DNA of 45,577 nt from a virus. Position 1 is the stretch's first letter. Every line of letters starts with the position of its first letter. Shown here in pieces: positions 1-7,242 of this stretch. Under the pieces are notes generated by a model, which was given only the letters and a program-made list of their open reading frames with translations, was not told the origin of the DNA and searched no databases. The stretch covers positions 1 through 45,577 of IMG/VR virus record IMGVR_UViG_3300011440_000028. One strand, 5' to 3'. The translations under genes and the position numbers were made by a program.

Positions 1-182
1 CCGAAGCCATCCTCATGACGCGGCTGCCGCAGAATGTGACGGAGAGCTACCAGTTCCTCAAGAAGCTCCGCGCCTACTCCACGCTGCAGGAGATGACCTA
101 CAACCGCTCGATGAAGGGATACATGGACCGCTATAAGAAGGAGCAGGAGGAGGGCCCCAGCGTGCCCTTCTCGACGCAGTAA
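1..182 (+). CDS. 3' end of a phage protein, cut by the left edge
   Basis: This frame is open from position 3 and gives 59 residues ending VPFSTQ before TAA at 180-182. No start lies in the window, so it is the C-terminus of a longer rightward gene. The visible part is charged and helical, with several Lys/Glu/Arg/Tyr stretches and no recognised domain. Its stop overlaps the ATG of the next gene by one base (TAATG), the coupling seen throughout this genome, which supports the frame. By position it probably belongs to the structural/internal-protein block that continues at the right end of the window. Function unknown. Confidence 0.7.
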   Translation, partial: EAILMTRLPQNVTESYQFLKKLRAYSTLQEMTYNRSMKGYMDRYKKEQEEGPSVPFSTQ

Positions 183-1699
183 TGGCCAGCCCCTTTGACC
201 AGCTAGTTCCGGCCGCGGACCCCGTCTCGGGAGGAGAAGAGGACCCCCTCTCGACCCTCCGTCGCGCGCACCCGCGTTTCGACACGGTCATGCGGATGTT
301 CACCGATCCCGGCAGCCTCGCCTCCGTTCGGGGGCTGAAGGCGCTAGGGGGGAAGATGGCCGACCTCTACTCGGCACCGCCCGGCCAGCAGTCGACCGTC
401 TACAACCAGCGGCTACCGACCGAGAACCAGCCTTTCCCCGACCAGGACGCGCCGAACCCCTTCGCCGGGGCGGCCGACCTCGCCGTGGGGACGGCCAAGC
501 ACGTCTCCGAGAAGGGGATGGACATCGCCCGCAACTACCGGCCAGGCGAGCAAGACCCCAACTCCCCGGTCGGTCGCGAGGGCCTAGGCACCATCCTGGA
601 GTCGGTCGGCCCGGCGGGCTCAGTCCGGGCCGCGGCCGGTGGCCGCGGCCTCTCCAGCTTCGCGGGGAAGCCGCCACCGGCGGGCCCCGAGGCCATCGCC
701 GCGATGAAGCAGGCGGCCCCGGCCGAGTTCAACACCGAGCTTCAGGCCGTCGTTAAGGAGATGCAGGCCCTCCAGGGCGAGGGCCGCGCAGCGGCCCAGG
801 GCGCGAAGGAGGCGGGCTCCCACCCCTCCGTCGATAAGCTAGCGAAGAGCGCCGAGGACCCCGCCCTCATGGAGATGGCAGACAAGGCCGCCGCGTGGCG
901 GGTGTGGATGAAGCATAACAGCGGCGGGACAGAGTTGGGCGCCTTCGGCGCCATCCCGAAGGGGAAGAAGGGGCCCGCCACCGTCCAGACGCCCGAGGGT
1001 GAGGTCCCAGCAACAGGGCTGGGCGGCCGCACCAGCGCGGCGGATCGGGCTAGGATGCAAGAGAATAGAGGGGTGGCCCGCACCAAGATGCTGACTATGC
1101 GTGAGCAAGCCCAGACGCAGATAAACCACCCTCCGATTGAGGACCTCCTCATAAAGGAGCACCTCGCCGGCGCCAACCACGCGGAGCTAGCGCAAAGGTT
1201 GCAAAGAGAGTTGGGCATCCCTACCACGGGCGACCCCGTCATTACCGGGAAGATGATTAAGAACAAGCTGAAGGAGTTGTCCGACAAGGGCCGCGTCGAG
1301 TTGCTGGGAGGCGCGGGCGCCGCAGCGGGCGTCGCTGCCGGAGGCAGCGACGCAGAAGCGAAGGTCGCGGAGGGGGAGGAGGAGGTACAGGGGACGGCCG
1401 TCTCGCGCGCACATGATCGGCTGAAGGGCCAGATCGAGACCGTCCAGGGGGAGGCGTCGCGGCTGGAGAAGGCCTTCCTGACGGAGAAGGACTCGACGAA
1501 GAAGCGCGAGCTGTTCCGCGATATGATCGAGGCGCAGGATGCCGCGATCCGCCTGATGCAGACGGGGTCTGAGCGCCGGCCCTTTGGGCCCGGCCTCATG
1601 CAGTTTATGAACACTGAGCACAAGGGCTGGTTGAAGAAGCCCCTCATGACGCCGCCGAAGGGGCGGGAGCCCCGCTACCGGAGAGGAGATGTGGAATGA
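182..1699 (+). CDS. Hypothetical phage protein, probably a virion/internal protein (505 aa)
   Basis: A 505-residue protein, rich in Ala, Gly, Pro and charged residues, starts on the ATG that overlaps the preceding stop. The first 150 residues look poorly ordered (GGEEDPLSTL, PPGQQSTVYN). The middle and C-terminus carry long charged helices, with possible coiled coil around residues 410-465. A small Ala/Gly-rich hydrophobic patch lies near residues 375-390. No catalytic motif is recognised. The gene closes the rightward block and its stop overlaps the next ATG by four bases. Length, composition and position fit a podovirus-type internal or ejection protein, but that is inference; I do not recognise the family. 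Confidence 0.7.
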   Translation: MASPFDQLVPAADPVSGGEEDPLSTLRRAHPRFDTVMRMFTDPGSLASVRGLKALGGKMADLYSAPPGQQSTVYNQRLPTENQPFPDQDAPNPFAGAADLAVGTAKHVSEKGMDIARNYRPGEQDPNSPVGREGLGTILESVGPAGSVRAAAGGRGLSSFAGKPPPAGPEAIAAMKQAAPAEFNTELQAVVKEMQALQGEGRAAAQGAKEAGSHPSVDKLAKSAEDPALMEMADKAAAWRVWMKHNSGGTELGAFGAIPKGKKGPATVQTPEGEVPATGLGGRTSAADRARMQENRGVARTKMLTMREQAQTQINHPPIEDLLIKEHLAGANHAELAQRLQRELGIPTTGDPVITGKMIKNKLKELSDKGRVELLGGAGAAAGVAAGGSDAEAKVAEGEEEVQGTAVSRAHDRLKGQIETVQGEASRLEKAFLTEKDSTKKRELFRDMIEAQDAAIRLMQTGSERRPFGPGLMQFMNTEHKGWLKKPLMTPPKGREPRYRRGDVE

Positions 1700-2064
1700 C
1701 CGATGAAGTTATAACAGTCGATACGGTGACCCTAAAGGAGCATCTTCTCCAGCGGGTGGACCACACCCTCCGCATCCTCGACGAGCGGGCCTCGGCCCTG
1801 AAGCTGGCCCTCGACCTACAGGCGACGGAGAACCACCGGCGGTTGGAAATCCTCAACGGGGAAGCGGAGCGGCTCCGGACGATGCAGGCGACCTACTACC
1901 CGAGGGAGCTGGCCGACCTCGCCACCGCGTCCATCCAAGAGCGGCTCATCATCATCGAGAAGGCGCTAGTGGCGCAGGAGGCCCAGGGCAAGGTGATAAC
2001 GGCTGTCATCTCGGCCGTCGTCTCACTGTTCGTCGCTTTTGGGGGGAAGCTGTTCGGCCTCTAG
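1696..2064 (+). CDS. Membrane-anchored coiled-coil protein, holin-like (122 aa)
   Basis: The ATG overlaps the upstream stop (ATGA). Residues 12-95 form a long amphipathic helix (RILDERASALKLALDLQATE), followed by a C-terminal hydrophobic segment at about 100-118 (VITAVISAVVSLFVAFGGKL) and almost no tail. Many phages carry a protein of this design near their lysis or late genes: an extended cytoplasmic coiled coil with one C-terminal membrane anchor, often annotated as holin-like. A lysis role is inferred from architecture and position only, and a second holin candidate exists at 42755. The last 42 bases overlap, tail to tail, the leftward gene ending at 2023. Confidence 0.75.
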   Translation: MTDEVITVDTVTLKEHLLQRVDHTLRILDERASALKLALDLQATENHRRLEILNGEAERLRTMQATYYPRELADLATASIQERLIIIEKALVAQEAQGKVITAVISAVVSLFVAFGGKLFGL

Positions 2065-2328
2065 CCGGTCATCGACGAGCTTCGCATAGCCGGCGATGTC
2101 GTGCCAGTTGTCGGGGTAGTTGGGGTCCCCATTCAATATACGGGCCACCTTGTCCATGATGGTGTCTAGGGCCTGCTTCTGGTCGGGGGCGAGCCGTTCC
2201 CAGGCCCCGCCATCGGGGCCCGGCCCGAACCGGAGTGTGTCCTTCAGCTTCTGCGCCAGATAAGCGTGGTCAGCGAAGCGCCCATAACGGGCGCCGCGCT
2301 CTTTCAGCGTCTCCTCGATGTCGCTCAT
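2023..2328 (-). CDS. DUF6378-like phage protein (101 aa)
   Basis: A strong ribosome site (GGAGGCGGGA) sits directly before the ATG at 2328. The protein has the layout I associate with the DUF6378 family of phage proteins: an N-terminal ETLKERGARYGRFADHA segment, a middle LAPDQKQALDTIMDKVARIL helix, then GDPNYPDNWHDIAGYAKLV. The conserved Asp/Trp/His-Asp cluster suggests a functional site, but no biochemical role is established that I know of. It is the last gene of the long leftward block and overlaps the 3' end of the rightward block by 42 bases. Confidence 0.85.
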   Translation of the reverse strand: MSDIEETLKERGARYGRFADHAYLAQKLKDTLRFGPGPDGGAWERLAPDQKQALDTIMDKVARILNGDPNYPDNWHDIAGYAKLVDDRLEAEQLPPKSDEQ

Positions 2329-2343
2329 TCCCGCCTCCGTCAG

Positions 2344-2619
2344 TTAGTACTTCCAACGCTCCACGGCCTGCCAGTCGAAGACGGCCGGATCATAGGTGAC
2401 GATGGCCTTGGCAGGGGGTGCCTTCTTCTTCTGGGTTGGGGCCTTCTTGATGGCCGGCTTCGGGGCCGGCTTGGTTACCGCCGCAGGGGTGCCCTTGTCC
2501 CGGCTACACTGCAGCATGGAATAGCCGCCCGCCAGCACGACTGCGATGGCGACGAAGCCGAGGGCGGCCCCTCTCGCGGCGCCTCCGGCGCGCAGCTTGG
2601 CCTTGTCATAGGTACGCAT
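2344..2619 (-). CDS. Small single-pass membrane protein with Lys/Pro/Ala-rich linker (91 aa)
   Basis: I chose the ATG at 2619 because GGAGAGAG lies six bases upstream; an in-frame GTG at 2691 lacks such a site. The protein begins with a short basic stretch, then a transmembrane helix at about residues 12-36 (GFVAIAVVLAGGYSMLQC). A periplasm- or cytoplasm-exposed tail follows, alternating Pro, Ala and Lys (residues 45-75), and it ends VERWKY. The design resembles anchored spacer proteins, but no family is recognised. It lies between two other small early genes. Confidence 0.65.
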   Translation of the reverse strand: MRTYDKAKLRAGGAARGAALGFVAIAVVLAGGYSMLQCSRDKGTPAAVTKPAPKPAIKKAPTQKKKAPPAKAIVTYDPAVFDWQAVERWKY

Positions 2620-2683
2620 AGCTCTCTCCGTTATTGGTGGGGTCCAGCTTACATCATTGTATCGGTAATATCTATAGAGGGCC

Positions 2684-2896
2684 TTAATCACGTTTTACCT
2701 CCATATTTGCGCCGCGAGGCGGCGTCAGCGGGTTAGCCTCGTCATAGAAGATTTCACAGGAGGGTAAGGGGCGGTGGTCCAGTATCGCCGCCTCCTTCGC
2801 GCCCCAGCCAAGTCGGAGGGCATAAGCCAGCCAGTTAAGGGTGTCGAGAGGGTTATCCTCGCTGTCTATGTCGAGGGTGTAGCGGTAGCGTGGCAT
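2684..2896 (-). CDS. Hypothetical small early protein (70 aa)
   Basis: An AAGGAG ribosome site lies about ten bases before the ATG at 2896. The product (MPRYRYTLDIDSEDNP...) is soluble and acidic in its first third, with a Trp/Tyr-rich central helix (TLNWLAYALRLGWGAKEAAI). I recognise no domain. Position in the tail of the leftward operon suggests a dispensable host-interaction protein; that is inference. Confidence 0.65.
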   Translation of the reverse strand: MPRYRYTLDIDSEDNPLDTLNWLAYALRLGWGAKEAAILDHRPLPSCEIFYDEANPLTPPRGANMEVKRD

Positions 2897-2911
2897 CTGT
2901 CGTTCTCCTTT

Positions 2912-3121
2912 CTACGATAGTAGCACAATCGCGGCCGCCAGGAGAAGGGTCTGCCCGCGGGTGGGCCTATTGTAGCCGGCCATCTCCGCCACCCCCATCC
3001 TGATGGCGACGTCGAGGACGACGAGGGTCACGGGGAAGGTGATGAAGACCTTGACGAGGGTCGCCATCGTGCTATCGACGGCGATCTGCCGCACTTGGTC
3101 CCAGACCGACATCGCCCCCAT
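2912..3121 (-). CDS. Small membrane protein (69 aa)
   Basis: The ATG at 3121 overlaps the stop of the cupin gene by one base (TGATG), a better-supported start than the upstream in-frame codons. Residues 20-42 form a hydrophobic segment (LVKVFITFPVTLVVLDVAI) and the C-terminus (TLLLAAAIVLLS) is a second one running to the last residue. A two-pass membrane protein with a short basic loop (YNRPTRGQ) between helices is the simplest reading. Function unknown. Confidence 0.65.
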   Translation of the reverse strand: MGAMSVWDQVRQIAVDSTMATLVKVFITFPVTLVVLDVAIRMGVAEMAGYNRPTRGQTLLLAAAIVLLS

Positions 3122-3597
3122 CAATCGCACCCCTTCCCTATCCGCGTCGGGTCCCCATCGGCGTGGAATTCGGCGTTGTGGCGCCAGCCCTTCGGGCACC
3201 AGAAGCCCCACTCTCTAACCTTGGGACCCGTGAGAAAGAGGGTAACGGGCGCAACAGGCCGCTTATCAAACAGCTCAATCCGATGGGCGGCTTCTGGTCT
3301 TCGCCGAACCACGTCCCCCTGCACGCGCAGAAAAACACCCCCTTCGTCGTAGGGTCCAGACCATTCCATAAAACCACCTCGAAGGACGAAGGACAGGTTC
3401 CACCAGGGGTGGTCGTGGTTGGCTCGGTCATCGTCGCTCCGGTGGTACTCGTGGACCATGATGTTGAAGTAGTAGTTCTTCGGGAGGAGATACCACCGCG
3501 AGAGGTAGGGGTTCTCCTCGCCGCCGATCACCAGATCGGGGGCCCGTGAGGGCGGCAGAAGCCGCGCCAGTAGCCTAGCCGTCCGTCTTAGTCTCAT
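3121..3597 (-). CDS. Cupin-fold protein, possible metal-dependent dioxygenase-like (158 aa)
   Basis: The start at 3597 has GGAGAAGG just upstream. The sequence shows a cupin pattern: an N-terminal basic helix, LSRWYLLPKNYYFNIMVHEY, then metal-ligand motif 1 around HDHPWW (about residues 60-66) with GGFMEW, and motif 2 around GDVVRRRPEAAHRIEL (about 94-109) supplying a further His. The closing part (WGFWCPKGWRHNAEF) is typical of small phage cupins I have seen. Such proteins share the fold of cysteine-dioxygenase-like enzymes, but substrate and activity are unknown. It sits directly downstream of the Acb2-like gene, in a region that may hold counter-defence genes. Confidence 0.75.
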   Translation of the reverse strand: MRLRRTARLLARLLPPSRAPDLVIGGEENPYLSRWYLLPKNYYFNIMVHEYHRSDDDRANHDHPWWNLSFVLRGGFMEWSGPYDEGGVFLRVQGDVVRRRPEAAHRIELFDKRPVAPVTLFLTGPKVREWGFWCPKGWRHNAEFHADGDPTRIGKGCD

Positions 3598-3817
3598 CGA
3601 CCTTCTCCACCTTCCACCCGTCCTTCTCTAGCTGACGGATCACGTAGCCGGCGTTCATTCCCGCAGAACGAACGCGCTTGCGAAAGACGGGCGCGCAACC
3701 CGTCACCTCCCCGTTGTAGACGGTGAACCCTCCACAAACGGTTCCCTTCTCAGCCCGCCAAAGCTGGTCGATTGATAGGGAGACGCCGCCGATGTCAGCG
3801 CGCAGGGGGTGTGGCAT
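3575..3817 (-). CDS. Hypothetical protein next to the Acb2-like gene (80 aa)
   Basis: AAGGAGG lies nine bases before the ATG at 3817, which decides this start over longer in-frame alternatives. The gene overlaps the Acb2-like gene by 23 bases upstream and the cupin gene by 23 bases downstream. The protein is small, mixed alpha/beta and basic, with two Cys (TVCGG, TGCAP) and a C-terminal RQLEKDGWKVEKV that could be a helix-strand unit. No family recognised. Confidence 0.65.
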   Translation of the reverse strand: MPHPLRADIGGVSLSIDQLWRAEKGTVCGGFTVYNGEVTGCAPVFRKRVRSAGMNAGYVIRQLEKDGWKVEKVDETKTDG

Positions 3818-4106
3818 CGGGGCCGCCTCCTTGAGGGGGCGTCGCGTTTTCGGTGTCGCTAGGTAGGGCCACACGCCCAGGCTGGAAGATAGCACGATTG
3901 AGCGCCATAAAGCCCTTCTCAAGGTCCGTCCGGGCGATGTTCAGCCAACGCTTGTCGACGGCCGGGTTCTTCTTGTAGGCGTCGATGATGCGGAGGAGCT
4001 GCTCCTCCATCTCTTTATGCAAGTTGACCGTCGCGACGGCCGAGGCGGGCTGCGCCTTGTAGCCCTTCACGGGGAGTCCGTCGTGCATCTTCGCGTCTTC
4101 AGACAT
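3795..4106 (-). CDS. acb2: Acb2/Tad1-hairpin-like cyclic-nucleotide sponge (predicted anti-CBASS, 103 aa)
   Basis: AGAGGAGAAG precedes the ATG at 4106. After a short N-terminus and GYKAQ the protein is a helical hairpin: HKEMEEQLLRIIDA, then VDKRWLNIARTDLEKGFMAL with NRAIF. This pattern (GY..., N..K..EE..LR, then D.R.L.IARTDLE.GFMALNRA) is that of the Acb2/Tad1 hairpin family. Characterised Acb2 proteins form hexamers that sequester cyclic di- and trinucleotides and so silence CBASS. Length is close to Acb2 plus a disordered Pro/Gly-rich tail. Sponge activity here is inferred from sequence. The reading frame stays open upstream through a Cys/His-rich domain (see the next entry), so a longer fused form is possible. 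Confidence 0.8.
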   Translation of the reverse strand: MSEDAKMHDGLPVKGYKAQPASAVATVNLHKEMEEQLLRIIDAYKKNPAVDKRWLNIARTDLEKGFMALNRAIFQPGRVALPSDTENATPPQGGGPDATPPAR

Positions 4107-4277
4107 CGTCTTCTCCTCTATCTCGATCAGTCCGGTTAAGTTCACTGCGAAACATGGTAGCAAGATGCCGCCTAGGTCCGGGTCACAGTGGTGGCCTTGG
4201 GGGCCGATGTGGGTCGCTCTGCGGTTGTGAGAGTTACACCACCACGTCTCGCCCGATGTGTCCTTCTCATACAACAT
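3795..4277 (-). CDS. Long form: Cys/His-rich domain fused in frame to the Acb2-like hairpin (160 aa)
   Basis: From an ATG at 4277, inside the end of the metallophosphoesterase gene, the frame runs with no stop into the Acb2-like protein. The first 45 residues (LYEKDTSGETWWCNSHNRRA, then THIG, HHCDPDLGGI and PC) hold a WC-x2-H, a HHC and a later Cys spaced like a small metal-binding module. They look like a genuine conserved phage micro-domain rather than random sequence. A linker VNLTGLIEIEEK joins it to the internal Met at 4106. The SD before 4277 is weak (GGCGAGC) while that before 4106 is strong, so both a fusion and a separate short sponge may be made. Which is real cannot be settled from sequence alone. 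Confidence 0.5.
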   Translation of the reverse strand: MLYEKDTSGETWWCNSHNRRATHIGPQGHHCDPDLGGILLPCFAVNLTGLIEIEEKTMSEDAKMHDGLPVKGYKAQPASAVATVNLHKEMEEQLLRIIDAYKKNPAVDKRWLNIARTDLEKGFMALNRAIFQPGRVALPSDTENATPPQGGGPDATPPAR

Positions 4278-5226
4278 ACAGCTCGCCACGCCACCAAATC
4301 TCCCCCGCCTTCTCATCCATTACCGTGACCAGCTCCGGGGGGAGGAGGGCGCCGTCACGGAAGGTTAGCACACAGAAGCCCCCGCGCCAATTCTGGGGGT
4401 TCGACTCCGCGTAGTTGAACTGCGGGCCCCCCACCGCAGCCAGACACCCAGCGTCAACCCCCCACCGTGTTCCGTTGTAGTCGGTGAGGGGCGTGACCTT
4501 CTGGCTATGAAGGTGGCCCGTAACCATCGTCCGCCCGGACCAAAGCGCATTGTTATGCGGCGCATGGATGCCTCCCTTGAAGCGATGCTTGACCACCGCG
4601 CCCCTCGCCCCGCCCACCTCTGCGGACCAACAAGGCTCCCAGAGGGGGAAATGTTCGACGAGACGAGTCCCCGGTACGCCACGGTACTCCGGCGCAACCG
4701 ACGCGAGGCGATTATTAAATCGAGCATCGTGATTGCCGAGAGGCCAAAGCCTTCGCGCCTTCGCAGACGCTCGTTCAATCTCACCAAGCCTTTCCGAGAC
4801 AACCGCGAGTTCATCAGCAAGGCTAGGTATATTTTCCCACCCAATCGGGGGGAAACGCGATATCGTGCCTGCATCGACAGCGTCTCCGTTGAAGATGACC
4901 ACCTTCGGCTTCATCTCCTCGATGAAGGCGACGAAGGCGCGGTGGGCGGTTGAGGAGACCCCAGGCCAGTAGTGGCCGTCTCCTCCCACCATGCAGATGC
5001 CGTCCTCCAGGGGGGCCTCGACGTGGGATTGGCTGACCTCAACGGGGGGCGCCGGGGAGTTTGGGCCGGTGAGGCGGACCCCCAGCCGGGCCTCGACGTT
5101 GAGCTTCCGCTGGTTGACCGATTGGACGGCGACGCCGAAGCGCTGGGCCATGGAGGCGGGCCCCAGTTGCTGGAAGAGGCCGGCGAAGTCGTTGTCGGAT
5201 AGCTGAGCGAGGGGACGATGTGCCAT
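4267..5226 (-). CDS. Calcineurin-like metallophosphoesterase with N-terminal HTH-like segment (319 aa)
   Basis: I chose the ATG at 5226 because AAAGGAG lies five bases upstream. A GTG at 5340, overlapping the polymerase stop as GTGA, would add 38 Arg/Ala-rich residues. Residues 10-55 resemble a helix-turn-helix (SMAQRFGVAVQSVNQRKLNV). The enzyme core follows with the family's metal motifs in order: GDGHYW (82-87), NGDAVD (113-118), GNHDA (164-168) and GHLHS (237-241). Such phage enzymes hydrolyse phosphodiesters or nucleotides; the substrate is unknown. It lies between polymerase and the Acb2-like gene, so cleavage of signalling nucleotides is worth considering, but that is inference. Confidence 0.85.
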   Translation of the reverse strand: MAHRPLAQLSDNDFAGLFQQLGPASMAQRFGVAVQSVNQRKLNVEARLGVRLTGPNSPAPPVEVSQSHVEAPLEDGICMVGGDGHYWPGVSSTAHRAFVAFIEEMKPKVVIFNGDAVDAGTISRFPPIGWENIPSLADELAVVSERLGEIERASAKARRLWPLGNHDARFNNRLASVAPEYRGVPGTRLVEHFPLWEPCWSAEVGGARGAVVKHRFKGGIHAPHNNALWSGRTMVTGHLHSQKVTPLTDYNGTRWGVDAGCLAAVGGPQFNYAESNPQNWRGGFCVLTFRDGALLPPELVTVMDEKAGEIWWRGELYVV

Positions 5227-5336
5227 GGGACTCCTTTGGGGTAGTCCCGCCACCGCCACCCTAGCAGGAGCCCGTCGCGTGGTCGAGGCCTTCGCCCGGC
5301 GCTTGGGAGGCGCCGCCCGTCTTGCCGCCTGTCTGC

Positions 5337-6956
5337 TCACACCGCCTCCTTCAACCCGAGTGGGTTCTCTTTGCTAGCCTTACCCCAATTAGTGCCAGTA
5401 GCTATTTCAATCGGAATGACCATCTCGCGGGTGACGCCCTGGAAGTCTGTCACGGGGTTGACAACGCGCATGAGCCGGCGCAGGGCCGCCAGCGCAGCAT
5501 CACGTTCAGGCGTCGGAAACTGCCCTAGGATGGCATCGTGAACCTGAGCAAGAAGCTGAACCAACCAAGGGTCGCACTCTTTCCAGACCCTGTACAAACC
5601 GATGTTCAAGATGTCGCCCACCCCGCCCTGGGGGGAGAAGGAGAGGCCCTGCTTCCGGGTGTGATCGTCCCAGGGGCGGCCCATCAGCCAGACCACGCGG
5701 CGGAGGTGGTTGTATAGGGGGCGGGACTCCTTCACCTCGCCCGCGATCCACTTCTGCCACTCGCGGATCATGGGGAAGGCCTCGAAGTAGCTCTTCTGGG
5801 CCGCCGCAGCCACTGCGACTGGGATATGCGCAATTCGCGCCATCCCGTAGGGTGTAAGGCCATAATTCGACCCGTGCTGCACCCGTTTCGATTGAAAACG
5901 AAGATCATGGCCCGGCACGGCGTCCCATGTGGGAAGCGTCGTCGACGCAATCTTCTTATCACGCAGAATGTCGCCAGTCCATGCGACATCTGGCCACAGC
6001 AGCCTGCAGACATAGGTGTGGACGTCCCCTTTGTGTGCCTCGATATAGCCCAGCTCACCACTCAGGTAGGCGACCAGGAGGCTCTCCGCCGTCTTGAGGT
6101 CGGCATAGAACATGGTATATCCTGGGTCGGCGAGGAAGATATGGCGATGCTGCTCGCCAACATTCTGTAAGTTGGAGCCAACTCCAAACGGGTCCTTCGA
6201 AGATGACCACCTTCCCGTCCACGCCGCAGCTACATTGAAGCTCGCATGAAACCGGCCTGCCGGGGATAACTTCGCATTTAAGAACCCAAGTTGTTTCACT
6301 AGGTCCCGGTGGTCCAGAAGGGCCTGACATAGCGCTTGCGTTCCTTTCCACTTCCGCGGGGACTCCATCTCGACTAGCGAGGAGAGGGCCTCCTCATTCG
6401 TCGTCAGGTTCCCCTCCTTGTTGTAACGGTGGGGCATTTTGTGCAAGTCGTACAGCAAATGCTTTACTTGATCGTCGGAACCGGGCTCGAACGGTTTGTA
6501 CTTTCGGCGTGGCGCGAGGCACACTAAGCAGGTCATATTCTCGGTAGGCAACTTCTCGCTTTTGACGGATGGACGCGGCCATTTGTGCAGTTTCCTCTTA
6601 CCACTGGGGGCGAAGCCTACCACGTCGCAGGGGCCCGTCTCCAGCTCCCACCCGTCCCACAGCTCCAGCACGGCAGGAAGCTGCCCGATCCGGGCCTCTA
6701 GCCGCTCCTTCTCTTTCCCAAGCCGCTTCGCGGCTTGGGTCCGCGCGGTCACGTCCACCCGGAGGCCTCGGAGGGTCATCGCGAGGGACGGGGCCAGCTG
6801 CCGCTTGTTCCACTCGTAGATGCGGTGCTGGTCCGCGTTGAGGCGCGGCTTGAGGACGTCGAAGATTTCCCTCGTCCCCGTCGTGTCGAGGCAGGAGTAT
6901 GCGGCGAACTTCAGCTCGCCGCTAAGGGCCTGGGCCTGCTCTAGGTCAACCTTCAC
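5337..6956 (-). CDS. polA: Family-A DNA polymerase, polymerase part of a split enzyme (539 aa)
   Basis: The GTG start at 6956 follows GTGAGGG and overlaps the upstream gene by 11 bases. Palm and finger motifs are clear: TGRWSS...NLQN (247-265), motif A YADLKTAES (285-292, Asp286), motif B RFQSK....GSNYG (353-366) and motif C QVHDA (471-475). The N-terminus begins at the end of an exonuclease domain: YSCLDTTGTREI carries the Y-x3-D of Exo III. The preceding Exo I and II motifs are not in this protein but in the gene at 8428-9489. The polymerase therefore seems divided inside its proofreading domain. It would replicate phage DNA with the nearby recombination and nuclease proteins. Confidence 0.93.
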   Translation of the reverse strand: MKVDLEQAQALSGELKFAAYSCLDTTGTREIFDVLKPRLNADQHRIYEWNKRQLAPSLAMTLRGLRVDVTARTQAAKRLGKEKERLEARIGQLPAVLELWDGWELETGPCDVVGFAPSGKRKLHKWPRPSVKSEKLPTENMTCLVCLAPRRKYKPFEPGSDDQVKHLLYDLHKMPHRYNKEGNLTTNEEALSSLVEMESPRKWKGTQALCQALLDHRDLVKQLGFLNAKLSPAGRFHASFNVAAAWTGRWSSSKDPFGVGSNLQNVGEQHRHIFLADPGYTMFYADLKTAESLLVAYLSGELGYIEAHKGDVHTYVCRLLWPDVAWTGDILRDKKIASTTLPTWDAVPGHDLRFQSKRVQHGSNYGLTPYGMARIAHIPVAVAAAAQKSYFEAFPMIREWQKWIAGEVKESRPLYNHLRRVVWLMGRPWDDHTRKQGLSFSPQGGVGDILNIGLYRVWKECDPWLVQLLAQVHDAILGQFPTPERDAALAALRRLMRVVNPVTDFQGVTREMVIPIEIATGTNWGKASKENPLGLKEAV

Positions 6957-7242
6957 GGACGTCCCTCACTTCACCGTCCCAAGTCTCCTGCACACGGCTC
7001 ACCCTAATGTCGAGCGGGACGCCCTCTACCTGCCAGTCGCTGTGCCCCGAGCCCAGCTTGTCAGGCGAGGTGAGGGCGAACCGCACGTCGGTTTTCATCG
7101 TGGCGATGATGAAATCGCGGCACGCCTTGTCCGGGCAGTAGAGGACAATCCGGAAGCCGTCCCCATCATAGATGCCGGCGCTAGCATGCCGAACCGTCGT
7201 CTTGAGGGCCACGACGAAACCATAAAGCATCTTGAACAGCAT
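6946..7242 (-). CDS. Hypothetical early protein between the two polymerase parts (98 aa)
   Basis: The ATG at 7242 overlaps the upstream stop by one base (TGATG), so I prefer it to a longer frame. The protein opens MLFKMLYGFVVALKT (possible short amphipathic or membrane-skimming helix) and continues as a soluble mixed alpha/beta fold with two Cys (YCPDKACRDF). No family recognised. It is one of five small genes that separate the exonuclease and polymerase genes, and it overlaps the polymerase start by 11 bases. Confidence 0.6.
   Translation of the reverse strand: MLFKMLYGFVVALKTTVRHASAGIYDGDGFRIVLYCPDKACRDFIIATMKTDVRFALTSPDKLGSGHSDWQVEGVPLDIRVSRVQETWDGEVRDVREG

Noticed and set aside
742-1647. 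301-codon open frame on the minus strand
   Set aside because: Antisense to the 505-residue gene; no ribosome site and low-complexity product, as expected from third-position G/C in a GC-rich gene.
4386-4420. tRNA T-arm-like GGGGGTTCGACTCC
   Set aside because: No acceptor or anticodon arm nearby; it is part of the metallophosphoesterase coding sequence read on the other strand.
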